Of a stretch of 64,000 bases of DNA, positions 43,051-51,398 are shown piece after piece. The notes beneath the pieces were generated by a model that did no database searches, had not been told where the DNA came from, and saw only the letters and a list, made by a program, of their open reading frames with translations. Source of the DNA: Desulfosporosinus sp. (GTDB taxonomy: Bacteria > Bacillota > Desulfitobacteriia > Desulfitobacteriales > Desulfitobacteriaceae); the NCBI GenBank assembly GCA_003513495.1, contig DOPM01000019.1, positions 156,039 to 220,038 of the forward strand, given 5' to 3'. Made by a program: the position numbers and the translations under genes. Position 1 is the first letter of the stretch; each line of letters starts with the position of its first letter.

Positions 43051-43076
43051 CTTGCGAAGTAAGGTGAAACTTGTCT
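43051..43076. repeat. 26-nt direct repeat, copy 2
   Basis: Two mismatches to copy 1 at 40961-40986; 2064 nt lie between the copies. It follows the terminator of the late phage operon on the minus strand. Confidence 0.8.
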
Positions 43077-43083
43077 ATAACGC

Positions 43084-43117
43084 AAAAAAAGCCCCCTCCA
43101 ATAAGGAGAGAGGCTTT
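43084..43117 (-). terminator. Terminator of the late phage operon
   Basis: AAAGCCCCCTCC (43088-43099) pairs with GGAGAGAGGCTTT (43105-43117), minus strand ends in T-rich sequence. Confidence 0.85.
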
Positions 43118-43135
43118 CGCTATGTCAATTTGTAC

Positions 43136-43501
43136 TTATCCAGGATCCGTTATTTTACTTTCTTGGAGCTCTTCCTGCTTAGGCTTATTCTTATTTAATC
43201 CAGTTAAATAATTTTTAGCACTAGCATAAAGTGAATTGGCCATCTCAGTAAACATCTTGTAAGTAATAAATAATTTTACTCTAGCAGGGAGTAGTTGATA
43301 TCCATAGTCGACAACGAACATAAACTTCTGATCTTCGTTTTTAAGCAGCAGCGCCTCAGCTTCCTTCTCAGCTCTTAACATCAGCGACAGGATGATCTGT
43401 TTTGCCTTGGACCGTCCCTGGGTAATTAGATAGATCACGAAGCATAGCGCAAACAGGATTATCCCCCAGTAATTCTGGAGAGTAGATATAAAAACTTCCA
43501 C
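43136..43501 (-). CDS. Holin-like membrane protein
   Basis: 121 residues: N-terminal TM helix (about 11-26), then a basic and amphipathic helical region (SLMLRAEKEAEALLL) and FVVDYGYQLLPARVKLFI. The fold is like phage LLH/holin-associated proteins. It is the last gene of the lysis module, 47 nt after the amidase gene. Lysis role is inferred from position. Confidence 0.6.
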   Translation of the reverse strand: MEVFISTLQNYWGIILFALCFVIYLITQGRSKAKQIILSLMLRAEKEAEALLLKNEDQKFMFVVDYGYQLLPARVKLFITYKMFTEMANSLYASAKNYLTGLNKNKPKQEELQESKITDPG

Positions 43502-43548
43502 TTTAGTTTCCTCCCTTTTTTAAATTGGCAAGCGCTTGCCAATTTCGC

Positions 43549-44394
43549 CTACAGTGTTTGAGCATATCGGGCAGCCAAGATAGCCGTCTCCGGAGCACCA
43601 GTACCGCAGCAATTAGTAGCTCCTGGGATATTAAGTTCAGCCCCGCCAACAATTACAGGATGCTTACAATTCTCAATGTCTTTGTGGATATTGGCATTGT
43701 TGCCATCTCGACAATACATCGCACAGCCGCCTAGCTTTCTCGATATTATTCGAGCGCTTGAAAAATCAGTATCAGTAAAATAAACCACGGCATGATCGAA
43801 CACGTTTTCTCCCTCCTTTCTTGGCGCTTCGACACTCACACCAAAATGATCCCCAATCCCCTGAGCTATAGCCAGCGCAGCCTGATCTAGTTTGGCCAAG
43901 ATCACAGCTTCTTCAGAATTAATAAAACCGTACTCAATGAGCACGGCCGGCATCTCTGTCCACTTTAGGACATACCAATTTGCATATTTAACTCCTCGGT
44001 CTACCATACCCAGCAGAGCCATTCTTGCCCGGATGGCTTTTGCAATCTTCTCTCCTTCGCCGCCGGCCGAGAGTGCATAAACCTCGTTGCCATATGCCTT
44101 AACTGCAGCCGAGTTATTGTGAAAGGAATAGAATGCATCTCCACCCAGGGTGTTAGCCACTTTTACCCGATTCTTTAAGTCGAGGTCAACGTTGAATGGC
44201 GCTGGTGCGCAGAAGTCTTTGTCCGTGGTCCTGGTGAACTTTACCCTGAAGCGGTCAGTGGCTTCTAGGATTACTGCCGTTTTCTTGACCAACACTAAAG
44301 CATTATCCTTTTCCTTCGTCGTAGGGCCAACAGCTCCCGGATCCGCGCCGCCATGTCCGGGGTCGAAGATCAGGTCATATATTTTATCGCCCAC
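43549..44394 (-). CDS. N-acetylmuramoyl-L-alanine amidase (phage endolysin)
   Basis: 281 residues. Amidase_3 fold: DPGHGGADPGAVG with zinc ligand His14, YSFHNNSA with a second His near residue 92, and VLIEYGFINS with the catalytic Glu. The C-terminal part from about 190 is a separate repeat-like wall-binding segment with Cys-rich GGCAMYCRDG and ATNCCGTGAPE. It cleaves the amide bond of peptidoglycan and serves as endolysin behind the holin (start overlaps by 11 nt). Confidence 0.93.
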   Translation of the reverse strand: MGDKIYDLIFDPGHGGADPGAVGPTTKEKDNALVLVKKTAVILEATDRFRVKFTRTTDKDFCAPAPFNVDLDLKNRVKVANTLGGDAFYSFHNNSAAVKAYGNEVYALSAGGEGEKIAKAIRARMALLGMVDRGVKYANWYVLKWTEMPAVLIEYGFINSEEAVILAKLDQAALAIAQGIGDHFGVSVEAPRKEGENVFDHAVVYFTDTDFSSARIISRKLGGCAMYCRDGNNANIHKDIENCKHPVIVGGAELNIPGATNCCGTGAPETAILAARYAQTL

Positions 44395-44800
44395 TTGGAT
44401 TTTCCTCCTTCCCTGCTGGACTCTTATCCTGAAGTACTTCTAATGCTTTGTAAAATACTTTTGGAATCCTCACTCCCATGCGGCCTCCGTTTTCAAATAT
44501 GCTGAAAGTCTCATTTACTATGAGGCCCCAAAGAACAGCATTTCGCCAAAAGTCTGATCCGCCGAGCATAAGATCAATTTTGTCAGCAACAACGACCAAT
44601 GCAATAATAAATGTTTTTTTGGCAATACCTTGGAGACCTCGCGAGCTACTGAGTATTCCTTTAATCCACGCGGCTGCTACTCCAGATGCGTAGTCAATCA
44701 CGATGAAAATAACTAACACTTGAAAAAGATAGTCGAGCCCTCCAACTAACCAGGCTAAGGCGGCACCCATCGCCGCGGCAATATAGCGTACATTATCCAA
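44384..44800 (-). CDS. Phage holin (phi29/toxin-secretion family)
   Basis: 138 residues with hydrophobic segments near 6-20, 24-40 and 62-78; FLVI/DYASGVAAAWIKG and GLQGIAKKTFIIALVVVADKID resemble the toxin secretion/phage lysis holin family. It forms membrane holes before amidase release. Overlaps the amidase start. Confidence 0.85.
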   Translation of the reverse strand: MDNVRYIAAAMGAALAWLVGGLDYLFQVLVIFIVIDYASGVAAAWIKGILSSSRGLQGIAKKTFIIALVVVADKIDLMLGGSDFWRNAVLWGLIVNETFSIFENGGRMGVRIPKVFYKALEVLQDKSPAGKEENPSGR

Positions 44801-44883
44801 CTGTCCTCCCCCTTTCTTGCTACCCGTATGTAGAAGGGCAAAGAAAAAAAGCCTTTCGGCCCTTTACTTTGCCCCTATTGTGA

Positions 44884-45033
44884 TTAGGCCACTGGTACGA
44901 TCTTGTCTTGGAAACCATCCGCAATCAAGATTGCGTCAACCGTGTCCTTCAATGGAAGGTACTTTGGAATAGAGAATACCGCAGCGTAATCTAAACGTCC
45001 TTCTTCGATTCCATCAGCTAAATATAAAGCCAT
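44884..45033 (-). CDS. Small phage protein
   Basis: 49 residues: MALYLADGIEEGRLDYAAVF then PKYLPLKDTVDAILIADGFQDKIV split after LIADG. GGAGGTGG precedes the ATG. It lies between the receptor-binding region and the holin, where small XkdX-like or chaperone genes are common. No family recognised. Confidence 0.68.
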   Translation of the reverse strand: MALYLADGIEEGRLDYAAVFSIPKYLPLKDTVDAILIADGFQDKIVPVA

Positions 45034-45058
45034 TTTATCCACCTCCTTCTCCCCTTTC

Positions 45059-45709
45059 TTAGAAGTTCATAACAATGAAGTCCGTTGCTCCTTGAAGCAT
45101 CGAAACGTCATTTTGAAGCTCCTCAATTTCTGTAGGAGGAGCATTTTGCGCATCAATGATACTTTGTTCTTTGGCTTGCTCTACTTCTTCTCGGGTGAAT
45201 ATATACGGATTTTCTTGGAAAGTGTACGTACGTAGCAGTGTCTCAGGCACCATAACAGGATCGTAATTAATCCATTCTTTAGGATAAGTCGCTACGGGGT
45301 GAATCTCCTCGTAGATATGGACCGACACGAGAATTGGATTACCTTCTTCGTCCGTAGACTCTTCTAAGGTTTCACCGACGACTACTCGATAGGTGTGAGT
45401 TATTTCCTCCCATTCGGTTACTTCTCGGGATTCGGTGGTTTCCAAATAGATTACCCCATCCCAGTCAGTAATCTCTTGGGATTCGATTGGGTCTATAAGT
45501 GGTTCTTGTCCAAGTTCCTCATCCCAAACTCCTTTGGAATAGAGAGGTAACCCTTCCTCGTTGACTTTTTGAACCATATTTCCCGTACGTTCTTCAACGG
45601 TCTTTGATAACTTAATCGGATACGGAAGGTCTATATTTCCCTCAGCGGGGAAGGGGTCGCGGTTGACCCCTTTTATTTGATTTGTGAATAAATCATAAAC
45701 AGCGTTCAT
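45059..45709 (-). CDS. Phage tail-region protein, unknown function
   Basis: 216 residues, acidic with many Glu/Thr/Val; repeated ESREVTEWEEI-like pattern, then DPVMVPETLLRTYTF, a helical end EEVEQAKEQSIIDAQ and a last helix (EIEELQNDVSMLQGATDFIVM) as in many phage accessory tail proteins. GGAGGTAG precedes the ATG. Probably part of or a chaperone for the host-binding tip. Confidence 0.65.
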   Translation of the reverse strand: MNAVYDLFTNQIKGVNRDPFPAEGNIDLPYPIKLSKTVEERTGNMVQKVNEEGLPLYSKGVWDEELGQEPLIDPIESQEITDWDGVIYLETTESREVTEWEEITHTYRVVVGETLEESTDEEGNPILVSVHIYEEIHPVATYPKEWINYDPVMVPETLLRTYTFQENPYIFTREEVEQAKEQSIIDAQNAPPTEIEELQNDVSMLQGATDFIVMNF

Positions 45710-45721
45710 ATTCTACCTCCT

Positions 45722-48700
45722 TTAGGTTGTTATAAGTTGTCCTGTTGCTTTATCGACGAATCCTTGAGCTACGAGCGGGGAGGTTTTCCATGCAGTTGAA
45801 CCAAGCGTTCCTGCTCTAACCAGCCCATCAAGTTCTTTGGTAAGTGGTTTCCCCGAAATTGGAATTACGAACCCTGTGTATCCAGACGTACTTAATTCTC
45901 CGTTTGTAACGTACTTGCTAAGGATCAGAATTTTGAGTTCTCCATCGACTTTTACTAGAAACCGCATTATCTGGACTAAAGGTTTAGCTAACATTTTTAG
46001 TCCAACTACAATGGTGTAATTACTCAAGTAGCCGTTAGGTGGGACTGTTATCTTCGCTCCAACATTAACGCCCACACTATCAGGCGCGAACGGCACACTA
46101 CTAAACCCTAACTCACCCGCCAGATCTAGCTTATCCTGACCAACTCTATGGGCTAGATTCATCCAATGATGCGTTCCTTGCTTGTATCCTACGGCCGAGC
46201 TGAGGTCGGTTATGAGAAACTCAGGAATCTCTGCTAGGATGGTTACGTCCGTATTAGCACTGATAGGTGTAGGAGCCTCGATATACTCTGAATACGTACT
46301 TAGCAGATACTCATTAGTATACGGGAATACGCTCTGTACCTCCTTAGTCTCCTTCCGAACATCAAGGATGGCAGACATTCCAGCATCACGTCTTGGGTTC
46401 TCTGGGACTAATCGATCATACCCTGCTGGTTGAGCTTTGAGGGTTAATTCGATGTTGCAGTAGTCGGTGTAGATTGCGCTGGGGGTTACTCCGTCTGAGG
46501 CTCCCGTATACGCTAGTGCATATACGAAACCATCAGTGCTTATATAACTCGCAGGTATGGCTACATAAGCTTTAGTCGGTGCGGAAACTCCGTTTAATTC
46601 ATACTGATTAGAGACTTCCCAATTTGAACCACTCCATCTTCTTAAACAAGCATAAGCGCCCTGTCCATACGGGGAATTAGCAGGAGGGTTTGCTCCAAAT
46701 CCCCACCAATTACAAACAATACTGGCCAGATTATCCTTCAACCACTGAACCTTATCAATGGCTGGGATTGGGCCGTATTTGTCTTCAAACTCGCGGATGA
46801 GGTTGTAGGAGTAAAGCATCTGTGCTATAAACCCAGAAGTATTTGCAATATACTGTCTTAATGTCCCATCAAGCGAAGAGATTTGACTATATTCGGTATT
46901 GCCTTCCTCAGTTATGAATTGACTTGGAGTGTATAATGTTGTTTGTCCTGTTCTTTTAACAACATTAGGATTCTCAACAACACTCCCCGCTACCTTCCCC
47001 GCAAAATCATCCCTCACAGCTAACGTACCATTGACAAGTTTGAATGAATTGACGATTTTATCGGCAAATTTGATGTCTAGGGAAGCGTAGTCTACGTTGA
47101 TGACGGATGGGGTTACGCCGTCGGAGGGGTCGGCGTAGGCTATATAATTTATTGTACCCTCGTTTGAAATGAATCCTTTAAGTTGCAAATTTGTACTTAT
47201 TGAACTAGTTCGGTTTGTTGGATAGGAATTAGTATGATAAAGATTGTTTTTAGCCCAATCATCAAATATGTTGGACGCAGAGTTCCACAGGGTAAGGGTA
47301 GCCTTATACCCGCTTACGGACGATCCGTATATCCATGAACCACACTTTATACTAGCCAAGTTATTTTCCAACCAAGCAACCTTACCCGCCTTCGTCTTAC
47401 CCGGAATCTTACATCCTAACTTCCTCTCTGCTATTTTGATTAAGTCAAAGCTCAACAGAATACACGCTTGCTCACCGTTAACGCTCGTACTAAAAGTCGT
47501 TACAGTCCCATCCTGCACTCCCATTTTGACGTACTCAGAAGTTGCTAACTCGTCCGTAAAAGTATCAGGAGCAGGATTATTCGCTACGATCTTCGACCCC
47601 GTCTTAGCCACATTAGGACACGCCCATGAGCTACCACTGACTTTATCCTTGTAGTCTGACGTAATAGTCTGCTTAGCATAAGGTATTCTAAATCCTGCTT
47701 CTCCGCCTAACGTGGTTGTCGTAGGTACTGTTAACGCTGGTTGACCTGCTGGCATGATAAGGGAATGGTCAATCTGGATATCTTGGTTGGTTAGGGTTGC
47801 GTTGGTTCCAAAGGTGAGTATGGCTTGGTTGGTTCCTAAGTTCGTCCATGCGCCAGCGACTGTTCCACCTGAGAATTTGACGAGGGGTACGGAAGAGGAG
47901 GCGGTGGTTTCGAATACGAGATACCCTTCCTGTACATTTTTAGTGACGTTTAGCGTGATGGTTTTATTCGTCACATCTACCGCTGTAATTGTAGCCCCAG
48001 ACGTAACCGCTATAGAGAAATCTTGTACCCAAATGGTTACTAGATCGTTTACTGAAAACTTAGACATATCGGTGTCAGTGCCTAGAGATATCACATTGGT
48101 AGAGATAGCTGTTGTTTTAATTCTCGCCAACGCCGTATCCGTATCAATTACCCCTGAAATCAGTTCCCCAGCCATACCTGTGACTTTAATTGTATCTCCA
48201 CTAGCCCAGACACCCGGTGTAGCTTGAGTATCAGTAATTCCTCGGGTATGACCCGTCCCTGCGCCTTTAGTAATCGCATTAACCGTCTGAATCATTTGAG
48301 CTTCTGAATGGACTTTACGTTGCTCGGTGTAGGCTGGCATTATGATAGCGTCGCCGCTTATGAAGTCAGGCGGGAGATTGGGGAAGAGGTTGCCACGGTC
48401 TATGTTGGAGATGTGGATGTCTGAAATAATCGATTTAGGCTGATTAGATAGTCTACCTAGCAGTAGTTTAGAGGGAACCAGTCTAGTACCGCTCGCAGAA
48501 CGAGTTATTTGAGATGGTGTAACTTGGCCATTTATTCGAATGTACAACTTACTATTATCAAACGAGACCCTTATGGCAATGTGCGGAATACCTTTTGGTA
48601 GGACAAGAACAGCTTGAACTGGTGTAACATCTGAATAATACTCTTTAAATAACAGTTCACCAGTACTTAAAACGTATATTACTTGTAATGCCACATTACC

Positions 48701-50845
48701 GCTGGAATCATATATCTCGATCCACGTAGGGTATGGGCTTGTTTCATACTTTAAACTATTTGCATCTAACCAAAACTCGATAGAGCCTTTATTAATATCA
48801 ATTCCGCTTACATCAATTTGGGTTACGCTGTCTCCATTAAACTTATACCCACTTCCAGTAGGCATAGGTTTAAATGATCCAGTACCAAGATTCATAGCAG
48901 AACTACCAACAGGAAACTCTGGTACAGTCGTCCCATCAAGTGAAGCGTAAAATACAGTATGCTCGTCAATCTCTGACTTCGGAATTCCATGATAGACCTT
49001 CATCATCTTCTTAGGGCTTAACTCGCCACGATTAAACTGTCCATCAGCTTTTGCTAGTTCGTATTGGTAGTTGTATTGTGCTTGGACGCGGTGACGGAGA
49101 TCTGTGATGTCATCTTTGGCGATGACGTTGGAGTAGAAGCCTTGGGGGTGGGTTGAATATAGGTAATAAACACTGCTCGAATTGCCAAATCCGTTGCTAA
49201 GTACCAAAACATTAACTGTAGTACCGTTTTTGGCAACTATTTGATATGGTCTAAAAGTACCGCTACATAAATAATCGCCTACATTAGCCTCGTTATAGAG
49301 GTTGACTCCAATATCAACATTCATTAATACTTTACCTATATCGCTTATCGTAGGTAGAATACCACCATTAGCTGTGGCTGGGAAGAAAGCCCCCGCTACA
49401 TACCCCCTAGCCCCACTCGGATTCTCAACACTAAATCCACCAGAATTCCGTCTTGGAATGCGGGCAACAGGTAGTGCGTAGGAGTAGCCGTCGTAGGTTT
49501 GGAGGGTTGATTTGGAGGTTAAGGAGCCATCACCTGCTACGTAGAGGCCTACATCATTGAGGGCTATTTTTTTACCAGTTGCAATAGTCCCTTTTCTATA
49601 TTCCTTACTGAAAAACGCCCACATAACCTGAGTGTTACGTTCAGGGTGGTTTAGCGGCGAAATATTACCACCTTGAGCTTGAACGATTAAATTACCGCCA
49701 ATACCTGGATAAACACAAAAACCGTCATGAGGGTATGCATTAAAATCAACCCCCGCTACCGTCCGATAACGCCCAGCCATTTTGTAACCATTACCGTCGA
49801 TGGGGAAATAAGTCTCTAAGAAAGCTAAATCTTCTCTTGTACCCTCAGTCGGAGGATCCGGTAGAGTTAATACCGTCTCAGGCATTGTAATCTCTTGACC
49901 GTGTACGGAGTACGTAGTCTCAGGGATGGTTATGGAGTTAAGGTTGGTCGTGGACCCCGTTACTATAGGTTTAAAATCCACTACCCCCGAATGTCTCGCG
50001 CTTCTCACTAACTTCGCCTGAGCTAGATTAACGTCCGTCAGATCCATTACAGTCGCACCACCGTTGAGGCTGAAGTTGCCTTTGTATTCCCAGGCGGTTC
50101 CGCTATACATATACCAGTTACCGTTGTCTAATGTTTGAGCACACCAACCCTTGACCGCTGTAGGATAAGTGGTCGTTAGAGCCGCAAGGTTAGCCACAGG
50201 AGCCTTCCAAATTGGGGTGGAGTTAATCATATTTATGGTTGCGTTATTTGCTGCTGACGTAGCGTTCTGAGCATTCGTAATAGCTTGATTCGTTGCGTCT
50301 GTAGCTGCTAGGGCTAGCTGACGAGTCGATTCTGTCTCAATCATCTTGTTGTCAGCCTCCGCTATTATATTGTTTACATCAGAATTCCACTGAGTCGAAT
50401 CGTCATTGTACTGCGCCTGAATATCAATAAGTTTAGCATCAAGCTTTGGCAGCTCATTGATACTCGTTAGGATATCTCCGTTATCCAGGGACACTGTGAC
50501 GTTAAAGATAAATTGAGCTGTACTAAGTTTGGTTCCAACGGAATCGAAGTTGACTTCCCCCTTGACAATTCCTGCGGCTGCAAGAGTGTTAGAGCTTAAA
50601 ACGCATTCTAGTCTACCATTAGAGCCGTCTAGAACGGAAACTCCCGTAAGGCTATCTTGTATAACTAGGGTTCCGTCCGGTTTAAAAAAAGCTACAGTAA
50701 CTTCTTGGTTTGAAATGTCTACTGGTTGGCCGCCGTCAACGATTCTAAATTCAAGAACGCTAGTGTTTATGTTCCCCTGAACAAAATTGACATGAAATAC
50801 AGACTTTTGCTTAAAATCTAACGTTATAGCGTATCTGTTTTCCAA
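45722..50845 (-). CDS. Very large receptor-binding/baseplate protein with BppU-like N-terminus
   Basis: 1707 residues. Residues about 1-130 match the baseplate upper protein fold (VNFVQGNINTSVLEFRIVDGG and VSLDNGDILTSI). A coiled coil of about 140-205 follows. A concanavalin/laminin-G-like domain lies near residues 630-790 (HTVFYASLDGTTVPEF). Two related segments of about 140 residues occur near 1108-1250 and 1320-1460, each ending in SDGVTPS. The protein should bind the host surface at the tail tip. It is very long for this class. Confidence 0.85.
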   Translation of the reverse strand: MENRYAITLDFKQKSVFHVNFVQGNINTSVLEFRIVDGGQPVDISNQEVTVAFFKPDGTLVIQDSLTGVSVLDGSNGRLECVLSSNTLAAAGIVKGEVNFDSVGTKLSTAQFIFNVTVSLDNGDILTSINELPKLDAKLIDIQAQYNDDSTQWNSDVNNIIAEADNKMIETESTRQLALAATDATNQAITNAQNATSAANNATINMINSTPIWKAPVANLAALTTTYPTAVKGWCAQTLDNGNWYMYSGTAWEYKGNFSLNGGATVMDLTDVNLAQAKLVRSARHSGVVDFKPIVTGSTTNLNSITIPETTYSVHGQEITMPETVLTLPDPPTEGTREDLAFLETYFPIDGNGYKMAGRYRTVAGVDFNAYPHDGFCVYPGIGGNLIVQAQGGNISPLNHPERNTQVMWAFFSKEYRKGTIATGKKIALNDVGLYVAGDGSLTSKSTLQTYDGYSYALPVARIPRRNSGGFSVENPSGARGYVAGAFFPATANGGILPTISDIGKVLMNVDIGVNLYNEANVGDYLCSGTFRPYQIVAKNGTTVNVLVLSNGFGNSSSVYYLYSTHPQGFYSNVIAKDDITDLRHRVQAQYNYQYELAKADGQFNRGELSPKKMMKVYHGIPKSEIDEHTVFYASLDGTTVPEFPVGSSAMNLGTGSFKPMPTGSGYKFNGDSVTQIDVSGIDINKGSIEFWLDANSLKYETSPYPTWIEIYDSSGNVALQVIYVLSTGELLFKEYYSDVTPVQAVLVLPKGIPHIAIRVSFDNSKLYIRINGQVTPSQITRSASGTRLVPSKLLLGRLSNQPKSIISDIHISNIDRGNLFPNLPPDFISGDAIIMPAYTEQRKVHSEAQMIQTVNAITKGAGTGHTRGITDTQATPGVWASGDTIKVTGMAGELISGVIDTDTALARIKTTAISTNVISLGTDTDMSKFSVNDLVTIWVQDFSIAVTSGATITAVDVTNKTITLNVTKNVQEGYLVFETTASSSVPLVKFSGGTVAGAWTNLGTNQAILTFGTNATLTNQDIQIDHSLIMPAGQPALTVPTTTTLGGEAGFRIPYAKQTITSDYKDKVSGSSWACPNVAKTGSKIVANNPAPDTFTDELATSEYVKMGVQDGTVTTFSTSVNGEQACILLSFDLIKIAERKLGCKIPGKTKAGKVAWLENNLASIKCGSWIYGSSVSGYKATLTLWNSASNIFDDWAKNNLYHTNSYPTNRTSSISTNLQLKGFISNEGTINYIAYADPSDGVTPSVINVDYASLDIKFADKIVNSFKLVNGTLAVRDDFAGKVAGSVVENPNVVKRTGQTTLYTPSQFITEEGNTEYSQISSLDGTLRQYIANTSGFIAQMLYSYNLIREFEDKYGPIPAIDKVQWLKDNLASIVCNWWGFGANPPANSPYGQGAYACLRRWSGSNWEVSNQYELNGVSAPTKAYVAIPASYISTDGFVYALAYTGASDGVTPSAIYTDYCNIELTLKAQPAGYDRLVPENPRRDAGMSAILDVRKETKEVQSVFPYTNEYLLSTYSEYIEAPTPISANTDVTILAEIPEFLITDLSSAVGYKQGTHHWMNLAHRVGQDKLDLAGELGFSSVPFAPDSVGVNVGAKITVPPNGYLSNYTIVVGLKMLAKPLVQIMRFLVKVDGELKILILSKYVTNGELSTSGYTGFVIPISGKPLTKELDGLVRAGTLGSTAWKTSPLVAQGFVDKATGQLITT

Positions 50846-50887
50846 CGATATTCGCCTCCATTTCTTCGGTTATTAGGCCAAACTAAA

Positions 50888-50909
50888 AGCACTGGCTATA
50901 GCCGGTGCT
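50888..50909 (-). terminator. Hairpin between tail-tip genes
   Basis: AGCACTGGC (50888-50896) and GCCGGTGCT (50901-50909) form a stable hairpin in front of a T-run on the minus strand. It may partially stop transcription before the receptor-binding gene. Confidence 0.6.
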
Positions 50910-50915
50910 TATTTC

Positions 50916-51065
50916 TTATCCCGTATTCGGTTCTAGAATCTCCCATACGACCTGCCTCAGGTTGGAGATGTTGGGGACTGACTCCTTTGGATATTTGTCT
51001 AGTTCCTCGCTTATCAGTTTTACCCATACCTTGACTAGGCCGCTCTCACTGGTAAAGACTATCAT
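50916..51065 (-). CDS. Small phage protein
   Basis: 49 residues: MIVFTSESGLVKVWVKLI then a helix (EELDKYPKES) and NISNLRQVVWEIL. The ATG overlaps the stop of the preceding gene (TCATGA), so translation is coupled. Unknown family; similarly placed small proteins are common beside tail-tip genes. Confidence 0.66.
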   Translation of the reverse strand: MIVFTSESGLVKVWVKLISEELDKYPKESVPNISNLRQVVWEILEPNTG

Positions 51066-51385
51066 GAGCTACCTCCTCCTAGTAGAATACTTAACTCGGC
51101 TATAGCCGAATATAAGAGTGCGTTTTCCTGTTCAAGTTGCTCAAGTTTCTTTATCAGAGGGTTTTTGGGTTCCTCCAACTCAGCCTCGGTTAGTTCTGCG
51201 ATGCCTACCCCATCCCATTTGAATCTCCTGATGTCTCCGGCTGGTACTTCTTGATCGCTTACATATACTCCAGCTAGTCTCTCAAGGGCGTTCGGGTTAT
51301 TTTGATAGATACCCTCAACGGTTTGATGATCTCCAGAGAACTTAGCCTGAAAGCGTCCAGTAAGTTTTTCGTATACCAGTAACAA
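51062..51385 (-). CDS. Phage tail-tip accessory protein
   Basis: 107 residues from TTG at 51385, which follows AAGGGGGAG; the longer frame to 51457 would overlap the previous gene widely. Beta-rich N-terminal part (VYEKLTGRFQAKFSG) and a coiled-coil end (IKKLEQLEQENALLYSAI). No known family. Confidence 0.65.
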   Translation of the reverse strand: MLLVYEKLTGRFQAKFSGDHQTVEGIYQNNPNALERLAGVYVSDQEVPAGDIRRFKWDGVGIAELTEAELEEPKNPLIKKLEQLEQENALLYSAIAELSILLGGGSS

Positions 51386-51398
51386 GTTCTCTCCCCCT

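Noticed and set aside
47244..48227. Plus-strand frames inside the receptor-binding gene
   Set aside because: Shadow frames of the real minus-strand gene; no start signals.
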